64,000 nt of DNA from Chamaea fasciata (taxonomy: Eukaryota > Chordata > Aves > Passeriformes > Sylviidae): NCBI GenBank assembly GCA_029207755.1, contig JARCOQ010000012.1, positions 4,050,001 through 4,114,000 on the forward strand. The letters are read 5' to 3'. The notes below the pieces were generated by a model. It made no database searches and was not told the DNA's origin. It saw only the letters and a list, made by a program, of their open reading frames with translations. Positions 1 through 12,519 of this stretch are shown here, piece after piece. The translations under genes were made by a program, and so were the position numbers. The number at the start of each line of letters is the position of its first letter. Positions within the stretch are counted from its first letter, which is position 1.

Positions 1-3000
1 CAGTACATAGCCTCTGGGTACTCTTTTGAGTACATTTTGAGTTTAAATTTAGATTTTTATTGCCCTTGGAATGCTGAAATAAACGCTCAGTCCCACCAGT
101 GCAACTCCAGGAAGAGACTATATTAAATTTCTCTGTTCATGAAGGTGTGTGCCTTTCTTTCTATTCATTACCAGGCATGCAAGTCACATAATAAAGCTGA
201 GCTGGTTTTATTCTTTCCCAATATGTACCTTATTATGCTTAACAGAATTCCGCAAGGGCAGTTCCCTCCAGCAAGTGGTATCATGTAAGAGCCGAGCATC
301 CCTCCAGGGGTCTCTGGAGTTGAACACATATGTGAGATATGACACACCCAGGGCCTACCAGGGAATGGTCACACAGCTTGTCCTTACTCCTCTAGCCTGG
401 GACAGATATCTTCGATTTCCCCGTTTCTGCAGAACAACACCTAGAACTAACTCAAATCAAATCAAACCAATCAGCTTACTAAGATGACACTGTGGAAACA
501 CTACAGCAAAATTAAACATCTGAGGTTTCAAAAGGCAAACCTAGATGTTGCTATGTAAGTTCGAAGTTAGGCAGATTCCTATAACCTGAAAATAGTCTTT
601 GGGGCAAGATGATGATAACCATGCTTGTGACAAATAAACTAAATGTGGTGCGCCTTTTGATGCACTTTGTCATTATTTACTGATGTACTCCAATCAAAAT
701 CTCATTCAGTTCCGCTTTTCTTTCAAGCACAATGCCGCAAGTTGTAGGTCCACACTGATGGCAGAAAAAGTTCCATTTGTGGGAAATTCGACAGAGGTTA
801 TACAAATCTTTTCCTGGTGAGAGCAGCTGTAGCTGATATGAAATGGAGTGTTAAATGAAAGTAGGGCACGGAACATTTTGTAATTAGAGTTCTCCATTGA
901 ATTGTTTACTTTACAAGGTGGTATAGAAGGAAATATTATGGTTTTAATCATGTTCATTACAGCAGAAGAGAATTTGTGATCTAACCTCTAAGACTAAGTT
1001 TAAAGAAGAATCTGTCATTTCTAAGGCTCGTTTTTGAGATTTATATTTTGTGGTGGTTCGTGTTTTTTCAGTTATTTAAAGACAGAGAGGAAGTTTGAGG
1101 AGAAAGCTGAGAGGTAGTTTGTGTCTTTTCAAACACTGTCTAAGCAATATAATCAAATTGTATTGTCAGTGCTTCTCTGATCCCCTTTACCCAGAGGAAA
1201 GTTTGTGGTTATTTCTTCTTTCTGCATACAACATAAACAAAAATTTCTTAACCTTCCCTTCCTCTTCAGCTCCTAACCTATTCAGTTAAACTGGCCTAGA
1301 TGGGCTTGTCTCTTGCCGGTTTGGGGGAGCTTCTTTCACCTTTTCAAAGCTGTTGCTTCCCAAATAGCCTGCTACTTGGGGTTCTGGCCCTTCCTCCTCT
1401 TCTACAGTATTTTGAAACTTCATTTTATATACTTTACAGGGCTTTTGATTTTTTTTAACCCCTACTGCTGCTTTTTCTTTATGCTTTTATAGATACTGAT
1501 AACACTCTGAATTATATTATACTATACAGAAATAAAGCTCACTCAAATTGAAATTTGCTGCCATTTTCTTCCAGTTTCTGAGACTCCCTATGAATTCACT
1601 TTAAAATCCCCTTTAATCCTCCTGCTGCACTGATGTTTCCTTTCAGAAAAGAACACTGTTCCAGCCACAAGAAATGACATAGCATGAAGGAAATGAGGGG
1701 GAAAAAAAAGTCCTGAGTCATGAAAGCAAAGAAACACAAGTGAAACAGACTTGAGAGAGGATTAAAATCCACAAACTGGAAGGGACAGAAAAGTAGGATG
1801 GAGCTGTAATTGAAAGGAATGGAGAACTAACTTTACATAAGAACTAGATAGATCAAGGAGGGAGAACTTGACTAATAGAGAGCTGAACTAGCAGACACCT
1901 CTCACCTTCTAGCTCCTTTCATTATCTACCCTCTCTCCCCAGGGAGAGCTGGGAGCCCTCCTGACAAACTTTTCCTGCCCACAGTCAATGCTGAAGCTTG
2001 AAAGTAAAGCATTCAGGACAGGAGCTGCTCTCAGAGGGTCACACAAGCACTGCCAGGGTGAAGTAATGGACCTGCCCCTCCTTCCAAGAGCAGGATGAAT
2101 ATCTGGGCTCCAAGGAACACGAGTCAGCTCTTGTTCCCACAGCACCAAGAAAAGGGAAGTTCTGGATCTAAGGTCTGCTGTAATTTTTGAATAAGTGGTT
2201 GCCATCTTTCCTGCTGCTCTGGATGTCTGACTGCAGCGGAGGCAAAGCCCACTGCTAGGAGCTGCCCAGCCAGCAGAGTCTGTCAGCAACGAGAACACCC
2301 AGAACAGGCACAGGAACACCGAGCCCGCCCTGCGCCCGGCCGGGTGCACCTGGGCCGGCTCCCCTTGGCCATTGCAGAGCCAGTCTGGGGTTTTCTCTGC
2401 TCCTAAGGCTTCTTCCTGCTCCTAAACACTGGTTTGGAGAATCCGTGTTTGCAGTAACTAAAGCACTCTGCACTCCTCGACAGGAGGGCTGCAGTTAAAT
2501 CAGAGCCCCCAGTTACCGATTCACTGCTGAATTTACCATTCTTGACCACTCTAGTGTGAGACATCAGCACGTGAAACAACAGCTGTGCCAAATCAAAAAG
2601 CTGAAAAGGGCATCATTCTCTTCAATTATTCCCACGGAATACACGACTGGAGTTTAAAAACTATGACCTTTTAACATTCATCCTTCTGAATAGGATGTTA
2701 AAAAAGTAAATCCCTCTGAGCATCACAGCTATACTTTATAGATGAGTCCAGCAATAAAAAAGATTTCCTATGGATAACTGATACATTTTCTACTAGGTGG
2801 AGAGAAGAAAAAAAAAGAAAAGAGATACCCCAAGCTATGACGAGTTTGCCATGTAGGTGATATATGGTAGTAATTGACATCCTAACAATAGGAGACTATA
2901 AAGATACCTTGAAATTATTTTCTTTTCTATTTCTTCCCTATCTGCTTTTCCTCCTCCATTTCCTCAGTAAGGCAGATCTACCAGCAAGACAATTTAATCT

Positions 3001-6000
3001 TCCAGGGATAAAGAAAGGCTTCCTTGTCTAAGAAAAATAAAAACTTCTACTGGTCAAGGACAGAAAGCCCAAGAGAAGGAATTATCTCCTGACAGTGAGC
3101 TATGTTTTTTTATCTCTAGAAATGGAAGCAGCAGTATTCTGGAAGAAATAACATTGATTTAGCTGGAATGTAAGGAAGACATCTTCTGCTTGATGTATGT
3201 AGCCTTCTGGACAAGGGTAGGACAATAGCTTGTATTCCCTGAACAAAATACCTCCTACTGTGTTTTCGCTAGCATTTAGTGAGAAGAATTTTATTCCCTT
3301 GTAACATTTAACTCTGAACTATGAGAAACTTCATGCTCAATCATGAGCCTGGATGGATACTTATTTAATGAGCTACCAATAGGATAATTCTCCCGGGCTC
3401 TCTTGCCATGCCATGCATAACTGGGAGAGGGAAGGGTCACTGTCCCATCCAGTATGGACAATAAAGTAAACCACACCAGCCAAAGACACCAGTACAATTT
3501 ACCTTCTTGGCAAAACAGACAAAGAAACCAAACCTCAGCTATTGTATAACTTTACAACGTGGAGCAACTCTTTCCATGATTTTTGCCACTGCACTTCACA
3601 ACAGAGCAGTATGCCAGTCAGGTTCAACAATATTTACTAAAGCAACTTATTAGTCAAAGCAACAAACTTGCTCACTTGGGCTTATATGTAAACACAGAAC
3701 AAGGCTCCGCACCTGTTTTCACTAACATGCTTTTGCCATCCACCCTAAAAGCAGCTGACTGTTGCTTGTGATTCCTTCTGAAGGAATGTTCCCCTTTTCA
3801 AAAGGCCACTTTTATCTGCTGGCTTAAATATAAAACAACTCTTGTACTTCTATTATCGAGCTGAAGGCATACAGAGCTGGCAAGCCCATGCTTAAGTGCT
3901 TTAACTAAAAAATCAGGAAGCATCTTGCTGCTTTCAACTCCGTGGACACACTTTTGACTTAAGTGTTTTGCAAAAATGGTCGGCTCCTCTAGGCTCCAAG
4001 AGTAACTAGAGATATCAGTATCCATCTCCATCCTTTCCTGGGGAACCAGTCAGAGATGTGGGGAGCCAATACTTCAGCCAGAATGAACATATTACTGGTT
4101 TCCAGCAGAGATCCTAATACTGCATATCAACAGGGTTCTTCTAAACAAGAAAAAAAAAATTAAGTTAGAAAAGGAAAAGCACAGCATGAACAACCTACAA
4201 AGGTAGTGGAGAAAGCTGGAAAGGGCTACTCAAGGCAAGGATTATTTTAAGTTAATCTCAGAGATGACAGGAAGTCAATACACAAAGAGGCAGGCACAAA
4301 CTGAGTTAGCACAGCCAAGAGGCTCTCCTCCTGACTGGAGTATCTGGGCTTTTGAGAAGTAAGATTACTAACCCAGTTAAAACTGAAAACCTGCACAACT
4401 CATGGAGGAAACTCAGCAAATGAGCAACTGCACCAGGAGGAATACACGAAAAAGGTCACAAGATATAAAGGACTTGCACATTACTGATCTTGTGGACATA
4501 AACTGCTGTGGCAAAGGGTTTAAAACTCTGCTACACTTGGTCACACGTGGCCAGGGCTTACCTTGCCTGCCCAGACGTGCTTAGTGCTTCCTGCTATGTA
4601 GCTTCAAGCTTGCAGAAATGTTTCCGTGCTGTACAGCTGTAGAAAGGAGCTCTCACCATCCTCCTGTGCCCCTGAGAACAGACACAGGGTTAGCGCAAGC
4701 TGGCCACAGTGTAACAGGAGGGAAATTTCCATAAACTGCAAAGGTAAAGGGCTGAGTGAAAAGCATCTGAGTCAGAGAGGAGCTCGCTCAGCTGCACGGT
4801 GTACAGCAGCCTTTGTGCAGAAACATTCATTAGACACCGGTCTAGATACAGTAAGACAGAGACATAGGGTGATGTGATGTGCTGTCACCATTAAGGTAGG
4901 ATGTGACAGATACATTTGGAAAATATAAAATATATTCACACAGCTTCCAATTGAGAGAATACACACGAAGCCAACCTGAATGAACAGCCCCTGCCTTTGC
5001 TGGAATGTGCTGACATTGATAGCACTGCTCAGACCAGCTCCTAATCAGATCAATTTACAAGCCATACCCCAATGTTGTATTTGCAACATCTTCAGCTTAG
5101 CTGAAAGCACAATACAGTGAGGGAACATTAAAAGCATTAAACTAAAATTACCATTCTGCAGTTGATTTCTGATTACAGAGGACTCATCTTCCCAGCTGCT
5201 GAAGCATAACCAAAGGGATTTGGCTGCATTTCCATGTTCTGAGCATCAAGCAGTCATGACCAAACCTGTGGGTACTTGCTGGCCTAGAGAACGGCAGCTT
5301 CAGTTTGCCTGGTGTCAGGAGCCAACACTACCTTACACTGTGACCATCTCAGCCACAAAGACACAAAACAGACAAAAACAAAACCTGTGTTTGTGCTTGA
5401 TATTGTGCTCTCCACACTTTTTTTTTTTTTTTTGAGTACTTCACTCATTTTACCTGAAAACAGCTCCAGAACAGTCCAGCTATTTCCTTTCCCACACAGG
5501 ACAAGTATTCAAATCTTCAGTACCATCTGAAAGACTGGCAGTAAACAGAGGAGAGGGGGTTTCTTCCTAAAACCATTGACAGTTTCAAGAGAAAATAGTA
5601 ACAGATATTTTACTTGATGTATTAAGTTTCAAAGCTTTTTAATGGATTTTAATTTTTTTCATCTTCAAAATATATAAATATTTTAAAGAGGAAAATTTGT
5701 CATGGGACTAATACATGTTATGCACCTACAAGCCTACACTGACAGAACTTTACATTATCAATCACCAGATAACACTGGAGCACTCAGTGACATTCCAGTT
5801 ATTTAAAAAACAAACACACACATATCCTTGGCTTCTCTGGACAACATTTTTTTTGACATCATCATTTCACTACGTGTTCACCATTGAAACTATTGAATAT
5901 CTCAACAGTTATCCAGACGACTTACATGATCTTGAAAACATGGCCAAAAGAATTCAGTTGTGTTATGTAAGGCTCCATGAAAAATATTAAAATGAAATAT

Positions 6001-6480
6001 GAGAAGAACAAATACAAATGTATTTCTGAAAAATTCTCGTCATCCAAATAATCCTTGTCTCATGCAAGTGTATCTACTGCTTGCAACAATTCAGGAAATG
6101 GGACTGGGATGTATTTCTGTGACAGCAGTTTCCTGAATTCTGCCATGATATCCCACGGGCAGAATAAGTTGCAAGAATCTGCACTGCAACACAGCTATGC
6201 AAATTTATGTCAGCAGAAAAAACTCATTTAACGACCCACTGGAATTAAAACCATATCTTCAAAACTGAGCCCTAGCATCTCTACTTCAAAAAAGAAAAGA
6301 TCCTCCTCTCCCTGCTATGGAGGAAAGCTGATTTTCCTCTCAATGTATTTGTTTCAAAGTCCTTTCCTGTCAATAAAGCCCTTGCACTATGTATATCAGG
6401 AAAACAAATATGACTTTCACAGGTCAAAATGTGCTTCAAGACAGTGACGTCTTAGTTCCGTACAGGAAAAAAAAAATAAT
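1..6480. other. Intergenic, no gene recognised
   Basis: This is mostly AT-rich unique sequence downstream of CBLN1. Open frames are short, often start from non-ATG codons and match no family I know. A small GC-richer patch lies near 2230-2400, and a run of 16 T at 5418-5433. Confidence 0.5.
5418..5433. repeat. Poly-T tract (16)
   Basis: Uninterrupted homopolymer T run in otherwise unique sequence. Confidence 0.9.
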
Positions 6481-6489
6481 TCCAAGTTT

Positions 6490-6930
6490 GGTCAGAGCTG
6501 TGCAGCTCTTCATGTACATGATAGGCTAAAATGCAGAGCCGGTAGGTTTACATATATTAATGGTGGTTAATTCCCAGCAGAGCTCTCCATTAGCTTAATC
6601 AAGCCACAATAGGGGCCTGGGAATACTGCAGGAAACTCAGTGAAGGTCTCTGCTCAATGCAGCACTGCAAGAGGTTGGCCACATGACCAAGTGCACAGCT
6701 ACAGGAGTTAGAATTTCTGCCGTGGATATAATAAGTGCTGAGCCTCATCTCACTCTTCTGGAGAGAGCTGGTCCTGCCATTTCAAAGGAGGCGTTTCAAA
6801 ACTAGAGGCTGCAATCGTCTGGGCTGTGTGAACAATTGAGCCTTTGGAAAGGCTCTTCGAAGACTAAAATAGTGAGATTAATCACTCAGAAGACAGCAAA
6901 GGAACAATAAAACTAGATTAAAAAGAGAGA
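6490..6930. promoter_or_regulatory. Candidate conserved regulatory element, 8-9 kb downstream of CBLN1 start
   Basis: Several palindromes and homeodomain or SOX-like motifs occur together: AGAGCTG-TG-CAGCTCT at 6494-6509, ATTAAT at 6556, GTTAATT at 6566, CATTAGCTTAATC at 6588-6600, ACAATAGG, AACAATTG at 6831-6838, GAGCCTTT-GG-AAAGGCTC at 6838-6855 and GATTAATC at 6876-6883. Conservation was not tested. Confidence 0.4.
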
Positions 6931-9049
6931 CATCAGAAGCCACTCTTTCCCCACACCTCAACAGACAGAACTGTAGGGAAATTCGGCTCTATTGTCAGCC
7001 AGGAAACACAAAACCAAAAGTAAAGAAATTATAAAAACATTCAAAAGGGAATTATGAATCCATGCCAATCAATACTTTTAAAACACGATTCAGCGTACGC
7101 TGAAAAATTTGGGGAGAATCAAAGTAGGAAGGATAACTGACCCATGAAATCTCAAGTCCTATGGACCAGATTTTAACAATTAGAAGATCAGAAACAGTAC
7201 CGCATGCATGGCAAAGAACAAAACACTTCCCTATTCTTTCAGTGGAAATGGTATTTATCGGGTCAACAAATCAGGCAGTGTGACCAATATCCTGAAGAGC
7301 TATACAGGAAATTTTGATGGGAAGAACCATAGAGTGAGCAATACGACATGTTCATAACTTTTTTAAGTCTCAGCATTTTTATTTCATAACAGAAAGAAAT
7401 ACTGACCTGATTTGGCGACAGCAACACCAAAACCAGCTGTCATGGAATTACTGGCATGGGGATTTTATGAACAGAAAAGGTTCAGGACCATGTTAATTTC
7501 CACTAAAATGTTTACGTTTTTAAAGGGGTTGCTACTACTGGAAAAAGTGGAAAACACCGTCAGTATAGATGCAGCTCAAGGAGGATGGCCCTGACTTGAA
7601 CGACCCTGAAGCCCAAAACATTGAAAGCACATTAGAATTTATTAGCATGAACTCCAACAATGCAGTGAGAATTTCCACTACAAGCTGGATGACTATTAAC
7701 TGCAAACAAAGCAGGAGTCCTCCCGTAAACCTTTAGTCCTTGAACGAGTGTTGTGTAGACAAAAAAAAAAACAAAACCTGGAAATATAACTGCAGCTGAA
7801 GCACTGAAACTCCTTTGAACATACTGTATGCAACATAAATTACAAATGTGAATGACAATTATTCACAGTCTTTTGTCTTCATTTTGCTCAAACTCTTCCA
7901 ACATCTCTTTCTTGGGTCTTTTTTTCTGATAGCTTAACAGAATTTCAGTCAATTAGAAGGTCACCAACACCAAGAGTGCCATGAGCAGCACGCTGCATGA
8001 AGATTCACGACTGTGTCTGAACGCATCTTTGTTAGCGATGTAGGCACAAGAGGCAGGAGACCCTTGGGTATATTCTTCAAACCTACACGCTCATACAATG
8101 TTAGACCCATTCTCCAATAGCTCCACAATGCTCTCCTGAAGAAAAATTTCACAAACAGGGTTTTTTGAGAATCCCAGATATGTCCTGAGTTCAGAACAAC
8201 TGTTTCACTTTAGGAATCCCATACTGTAAGAATCTAAGTGCTACGGTGAAATGGGGTGTGGCTCATGACCACGTCTCCCCAGCTACATAAAGCTACAGAA
8301 AGGCAAGGGCGTTATCTTGTCCAACAGAAGGCTCAGAGTTGTCATGGGTGAGAGCAAGAATGCCCTGCACCCAGGTGTGCACAGCTGCTCACACTGGGAT
8401 CAACACTGCTTTTGACTTGGGACCACCAGAGTGGAGGAACGTCACTGCCCGGTATCCTAGAAATTCGCCACAGGAAGGAAGGAGGTACTAGTGGAAGGGG
8501 AAGCGCACCCAGAGCAGGCATCATTGCCTCTAGCCCACACTGGATTTTCAGCGAGTGCCCCAAGGCACAGGGACTGATTACTGCCAGCCTTGCCTGAGCC
8601 CCCTCCTCCCATGCAAGGCACACAGCTTGTTTCACTCTCCAAAAAAACCACAAGGCCTCTTTTCCTTTTGGGCAAGCAACAACAGAAGCCTTTTAGCAGC
8701 TCTTAGTTGGCAGAACACATCACACTTCACTCACTGACCCGGTCTGAGGGTGAAACGAAAACAGTTCCACAAGTGTGTGCGTGTCCCACCCGGGATTTCT
8801 CCTGCACTACAGGAGTTTCCTCAGAACCGGAGCCTTCCTGCTCTCCCTCTCCACATCCCACTGGAGGTGCCTCCTGCAAAACCCTGATCTCTCCCCTCCC
8901 GGGCCAACTTTCCTTTTTAGTGAAAAGGACACGCTCAGAGGTCACCCTCAGGAACACAGAGACCAGATGGAGTACACAAGCTGCTTCCAACTTCCTCACG
9001 CACAGTGCTCGCAGTACTCTCACAGCCCTCTCCCTGCCTCTAAAATCCC
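6931..9049. other. Intergenic, no gene recognised
   Basis: This is AT-rich to about 8300, then moderately GC-rich towards the first CpG island. I see no exon, RNA gene or mobile element. Confidence 0.5.
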
Positions 9050-9356
9050 CCCCGGTGCCCAGCCCGCTCCGCTCCCCGTACCTGTTGCAGCCCTCCGCAC
9101 GGCTCCAGCAGCGGCGGCTCTCCGTCTCCAGCTCGCAGGAAGGACGCGGGCAGGGCGCTGGCTGCCGGGGGCGGCACTGCGGCTGCCAGAGCCGGGCGAG
9201 CCGCCCCCGCTGGCCCCGGGCAGGGCGCAGCTTCCCCGCTCGGCAGCGGCGTTGCCCCGGAGCCGTGCAGCCGCCGGCGGGGCTGCAGGGAGCCGGCTGC
9301 CCGGCCGTGCACGAAGCCCTGCCTCCGCTGGCTCCTCGGGAACGGCCGCTTCCAAA
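9050..9356. promoter_or_regulatory. CpG island without a recognised gene (I)
   Basis: A compact CpG-dense block whose edges fall to ordinary composition. Overlapping open frames on both strands are low-complexity Ala/Arg/Pro/Gly products of GC-rich DNA. No promoter elements such as TATA are clear. Confidence 0.6.
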
Positions 9357-9420
9357 CGAACTTATTGGGCTTCCAGATGTACCTTGGGGGCAGACGAGGG
9401 GAAATTATGTTTTGTAATGT

Positions 9421-9835
9421 CGAGTGTGCATTAACTGTTCCCTGAGTTAACTGCATTTGACTTGCTCTTCTGTTGGACCAAACTCCCCGTCTCCTGCTGG
9501 AGTCATTAATCTGTACCTTCTCATCGTTTGCGCAGAAGAGAGTTGGTTTGTTTCTCCCTGTCCACCCTCTTCGCCCCCACGCGCAGTCCCTAAAACCCCA
9601 ACAATTAAAAATGTGGATTTTCCCTTTAATTCCCCTACATTGTGTAATTATATTCACATTAGAAATCAATCAACATTGGTCATTACCATTAGTGATACGC
9701 TCATAAAGCAAACACTAGACATGCTAATGAACTGAATGAAACATAATTTCTTGTTGTGTAAACTCATGCTCAACGCTAATCAGCAATAAATTCAATCAGA
9801 CATTACATACATCAACGGAAAACACATTAAAGCAG
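9421..9835. promoter_or_regulatory. AT-rich candidate enhancer between CpG islands
   Basis: Homeodomain-type motifs are dense: TTAACTG twice near 9430-9452, GTGTAATTATA, a perfect ATCAATCA (PBX/HOX type) at 9665-9672, CATTAG, ATGCTAATGAA and CGCTAATCAGC. It is flanked on both sides by CpG islands. The composition resembles conserved developmental enhancers, but conservation was not tested. Confidence 0.5.
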
Positions 9836-9839
9836 GGTA

Positions 9840-10925
9840 CAGAGCAGCGGCTGCTCATTTCTGGGGGCAGTGCGGCCCCGAGCCCGCAGCAGCCCAGTAG
9901 CGCCACGGCCGCGGGGGCCGGGGACGAGGCCGCCGGAGCCCCGAGGGGACACGGTCGCCCTGCGAAGGACCCCTCGGTGGTGGTGGGGGGGCCGTTCGTG
10001 GCTCCTGCCCGCTGCTTACCGACCGTGGCGGGGCTGCCGGACAAAGCCAGTCCCTTTTCTGTCTCCGGCTCTGCGCAGCCTGGACAGCGGTGACCGCAGC
10101 CAGACCCCCCCATAACCTATGCGGCTCCGCCACTTAAAACAGCACCTACGTCCAGTTCCTTGGGCTTGGTCACCCCCTCGGAGCCTGCTCTCCTCCCAGG
10201 ACCCGCCCGCGGCCCTGCGGCTCACAGGGCCCGGCGTTGCCGGGCGGGAAAGGGGCCTTGCCTCGCCCGCCCAGGTGCGGGCGGTTTCCAGGACGAGAAC
10301 GGGCTCCGAGCAGGTGCAAACCGGTGTTCATTTAACACTTCCCCGCCATAAACACGGGGCCGAAGCACTGGCCACGCGTAGTGACGGCAATGGTTGCGAG
10401 CATGGGTGGGACGCGAAGCCCAGCGCCCTGCTCGCCCCGTCGGGCGGCGCCGGCCCCGGGACGCTCGGCACGGAGGGCTTCCCCCGGCCCCCAGCCCGAT
10501 CGGGGGGCACCTTTACGGCCTTCCTCTCGCTGCCCGCCGGGGGCGCAGGGATGGCAGAAAGGGGTTGTTTTTCAACACAACGCGTCTGCTGAAGTCAATC
10601 CCCGGGCAGCAGCCCCGCCGCCGCTCGGACGCGCAGCCCGGGCTCCCAGACACCGCGGCCCGGGGAGCTCCGGGCCGAGCTGCGGCGGGGAGGCGGCGGG
10701 ACCCGCCCGACCCTCCAGGGAGCCGGGGTGGGGTCCCGGGCCGGGGCCCCCGCCCAGGACACCGGCAAGGGCTCCCCGGCCCGGCGGGGCGGCCGAGAGC
10801 CGCGGGGGTTTCCGTGCGGCGGCGGCTTTACCTCCTCAGGCAGGACTCCGGGCGGGCCCGAGGTGCGGGGCTCGCTGGGGGGCTCGCTGCGCGGGAGAGG
10901 AGCGGACGAGGCTGTTTTAAGCAAC
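9840..10925. promoter_or_regulatory. CpG island without a recognised gene (II)
   Basis: About 1.1 kb of CpG-dense sequence on the 3' side of CBLN1. It could be the promoter of an unannotated non-coding transcript or a Polycomb-type regulatory island. The long frames in all phases have no recognisable domain and are compositional. Confidence 0.65.
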
Positions 10926-11075
10926 CACGGCGGCGTTTTGTAACAGCCGCAGAGAAGCGATTTGCTCCGATTGGAGTAATGTAATTTCCAGCTGCACAAT
11001 ATTAATGAGACGCTCAGAACCAGGGGAAAACTTTCAGCGGAAGGTGGCGGGTTTATTTGTTTCGCGTTAAGGGAG
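10926..11075. promoter_or_regulatory. AT-richer motif block between CpG islands
   Basis: An inverted CCAAT (GATTGG, 10969-10974), GTAATGTAATTTCC, an E-box CAGCTG and AATATTAATGAG lie within about 60 bp, bounded by CpG-rich DNA. The arrangement suggests a promoter-proximal or enhancer core. Confidence 0.4.
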
Positions 11076-11129
11076 AGGAGGGAAAAGGAAAGAAACAAAA
11101 GACAAGCATCAGCAGCATCAGCATCATCA

Positions 11130-12059
11130 GCCCCCGCACCTGCGGCGATCATCGGGATCCCCCGCGGCGGGCCCAGCCGGGAGCTGCTGCCCGTCTCCGG
11201 CGCGATGAGGGCACAGGGCCGCCTTCCTTTCTCTTGCAACCTAGTAATTTTTGTTCCTTCCCCCCACCCCCCCATTTCTTTCCCCCGCTGCCCGCTCCCC
11301 GCGGTCACGGGAGGCACGGGCTGCTCCGCTCGCCGTGACCACGCCGTTCCGGAGGGGGGGCGCGGAGGGGCACGGGGCCGGCAGCCGGGCGGGTGGGAGG
11401 CGGCGCGGGGTGAGAAGCTTCAAGGGAGCGTAATAAAGAGTCTCGCGTTGAGAGAGGAGCGTGCGGCCGGAGAATGCGACGTTTTGGTTGTCTTGAGCAG
11501 GTTGTCACTCCAGGTGAACGCAGCCCGGCTGCCTTCCGTCATTATTCCTTCTTCACGAGTGTCAGTTGTTCGCTCGCACGGCTCCTGGCCGGCGGCCGCA
11601 GGTGCCGAGGCTCCCAGCGAGCTGCTGGCCGGGGTTTGAGGAGGGCCGGCCCGCGCCTCCCCTGCTCCAGCGGGGCGCGAAGCACGACCTGGGCCAGGCG
11701 GCAACCGCGTGGCCACAAGGCGGTTTGGCCGCTGCCCGCAGGGTGACAGAGGAGTAGGAGCTGACAGCAGGCTGGTGTATTCCACTCGGAGTCCAAGGGC
11801 CGCGGCCATCCCCGGCTCCGGCCGACCCCGCTCCCCACCGCCGCCCCTCGCCGTCCCCGCCCGCCCCGCCGGTCTGTTTCCAGGGCAGAACCTGTGAATA
11901 AAGCGAGAAGCGTTGCTTATTGTGCGCGTATTAATCCGCCCCCTCCCGCCCCCCGCTTCTTGGAGCTAATTAAATTCCTTCCCGGGAGCCGGGGGTCGCA
12001 GCCGGGGCAGCCCCGCGCCGGCCGCCGCCACGCACACAGCCCGGGGGTCGTTCCACCGA
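11130..12059. promoter_or_regulatory. CpG island without a recognised gene (III)
   Basis: A third CpG-dense block, interrupted by a polypyrimidine stretch near 11220-11285. It contains small AT motifs (CTAATTAAATT near 11965, GTATTAATCCG near 11928). No coding exon is recognised. Confidence 0.6.
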
Positions 12060-12065
12060 TTTATT
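12060..12065 (-). terminator. Possible distal polyadenylation signal AATAAA
   Basis: A second transcript-strand AATAAA lies about 480 nt beyond the first, at the edge of an AT-rich island (12061-12300) between CpG-rich blocks. It could end a long CBLN1 3' UTR or belong to another transcript, or it could be chance. Confidence 0.3.
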
Positions 12066-12300
12066 TCACATTGAAGTTTAGATACAATCGAAATTCTCGG
12101 TACGCACCTTTTAATAAAAGTAGTAATCTCTTTGAGTAATGCAAAATTATAGCATTTATATCTTCAAAAGACGGTAAACAAATAATACCAGCGAATCAAT
12201 AGTACCAGCCTCGAGTGCACATGGTCAGGTGGTTGTAGGCGGCCGTATAAAATGCGATCTGGTTTAGAGAATATAATACAGATAAATGCTATAAATAAGT
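12061..12300. promoter_or_regulatory. AT-rich block with TATA-like motif
   Basis: An abrupt AT-rich interval between CpG-rich blocks. It contains GTATAAAATG at 12245-12254 on the plus strand, preceded by GC-rich sequence as in a core promoter, and the distal AATAAA at its left edge on the minus strand. It could be a distal 3' UTR, a promoter or an enhancer. Confidence 0.35.
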
Positions 12301-12490
12301 GGATATCAGGGACGGCGTGAAACTTCCTCCCATGGACGGGTCCGCTCAGGCTGCCGGCACTGCCCGCAGGGCTTGCGGGACCCGTGCGGGGGAGCTGCGG
12401 GCAGCGGGGGCCAGGGGGCCGCACCCCCCGAGCCGGTCCCGCTGCAGCCGCCCCGGGACCCCGCTGAGCCTCCTCCCTCCGCCTACCTGC
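12300..12490. other. Small CpG-rich block next to CBLN1 3' end
   Basis: The last of the GC-rich blocks before the CBLN1 3' UTR, without a credible open frame. Confidence 0.45.
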
Positions 12491-12519
12491 ATTGAGAAAC
12501 CTTATTTCTGGTTAAGAAA

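Noticed and set aside
8707..9417. 236-codon plus-strand open frame over a CpG island
   Set aside because: Overlapped by four other long frames on both strands, with Ala/Pro/Arg-rich low-complexity composition typical of GC-rich non-coding DNA.
10595..11317. 240-codon minus-strand open frame in CpG island II-III
   Set aside because: Proline/arginine/serine-rich without domain or conserved-looking core, and it competes with equally long frames on the plus strand.
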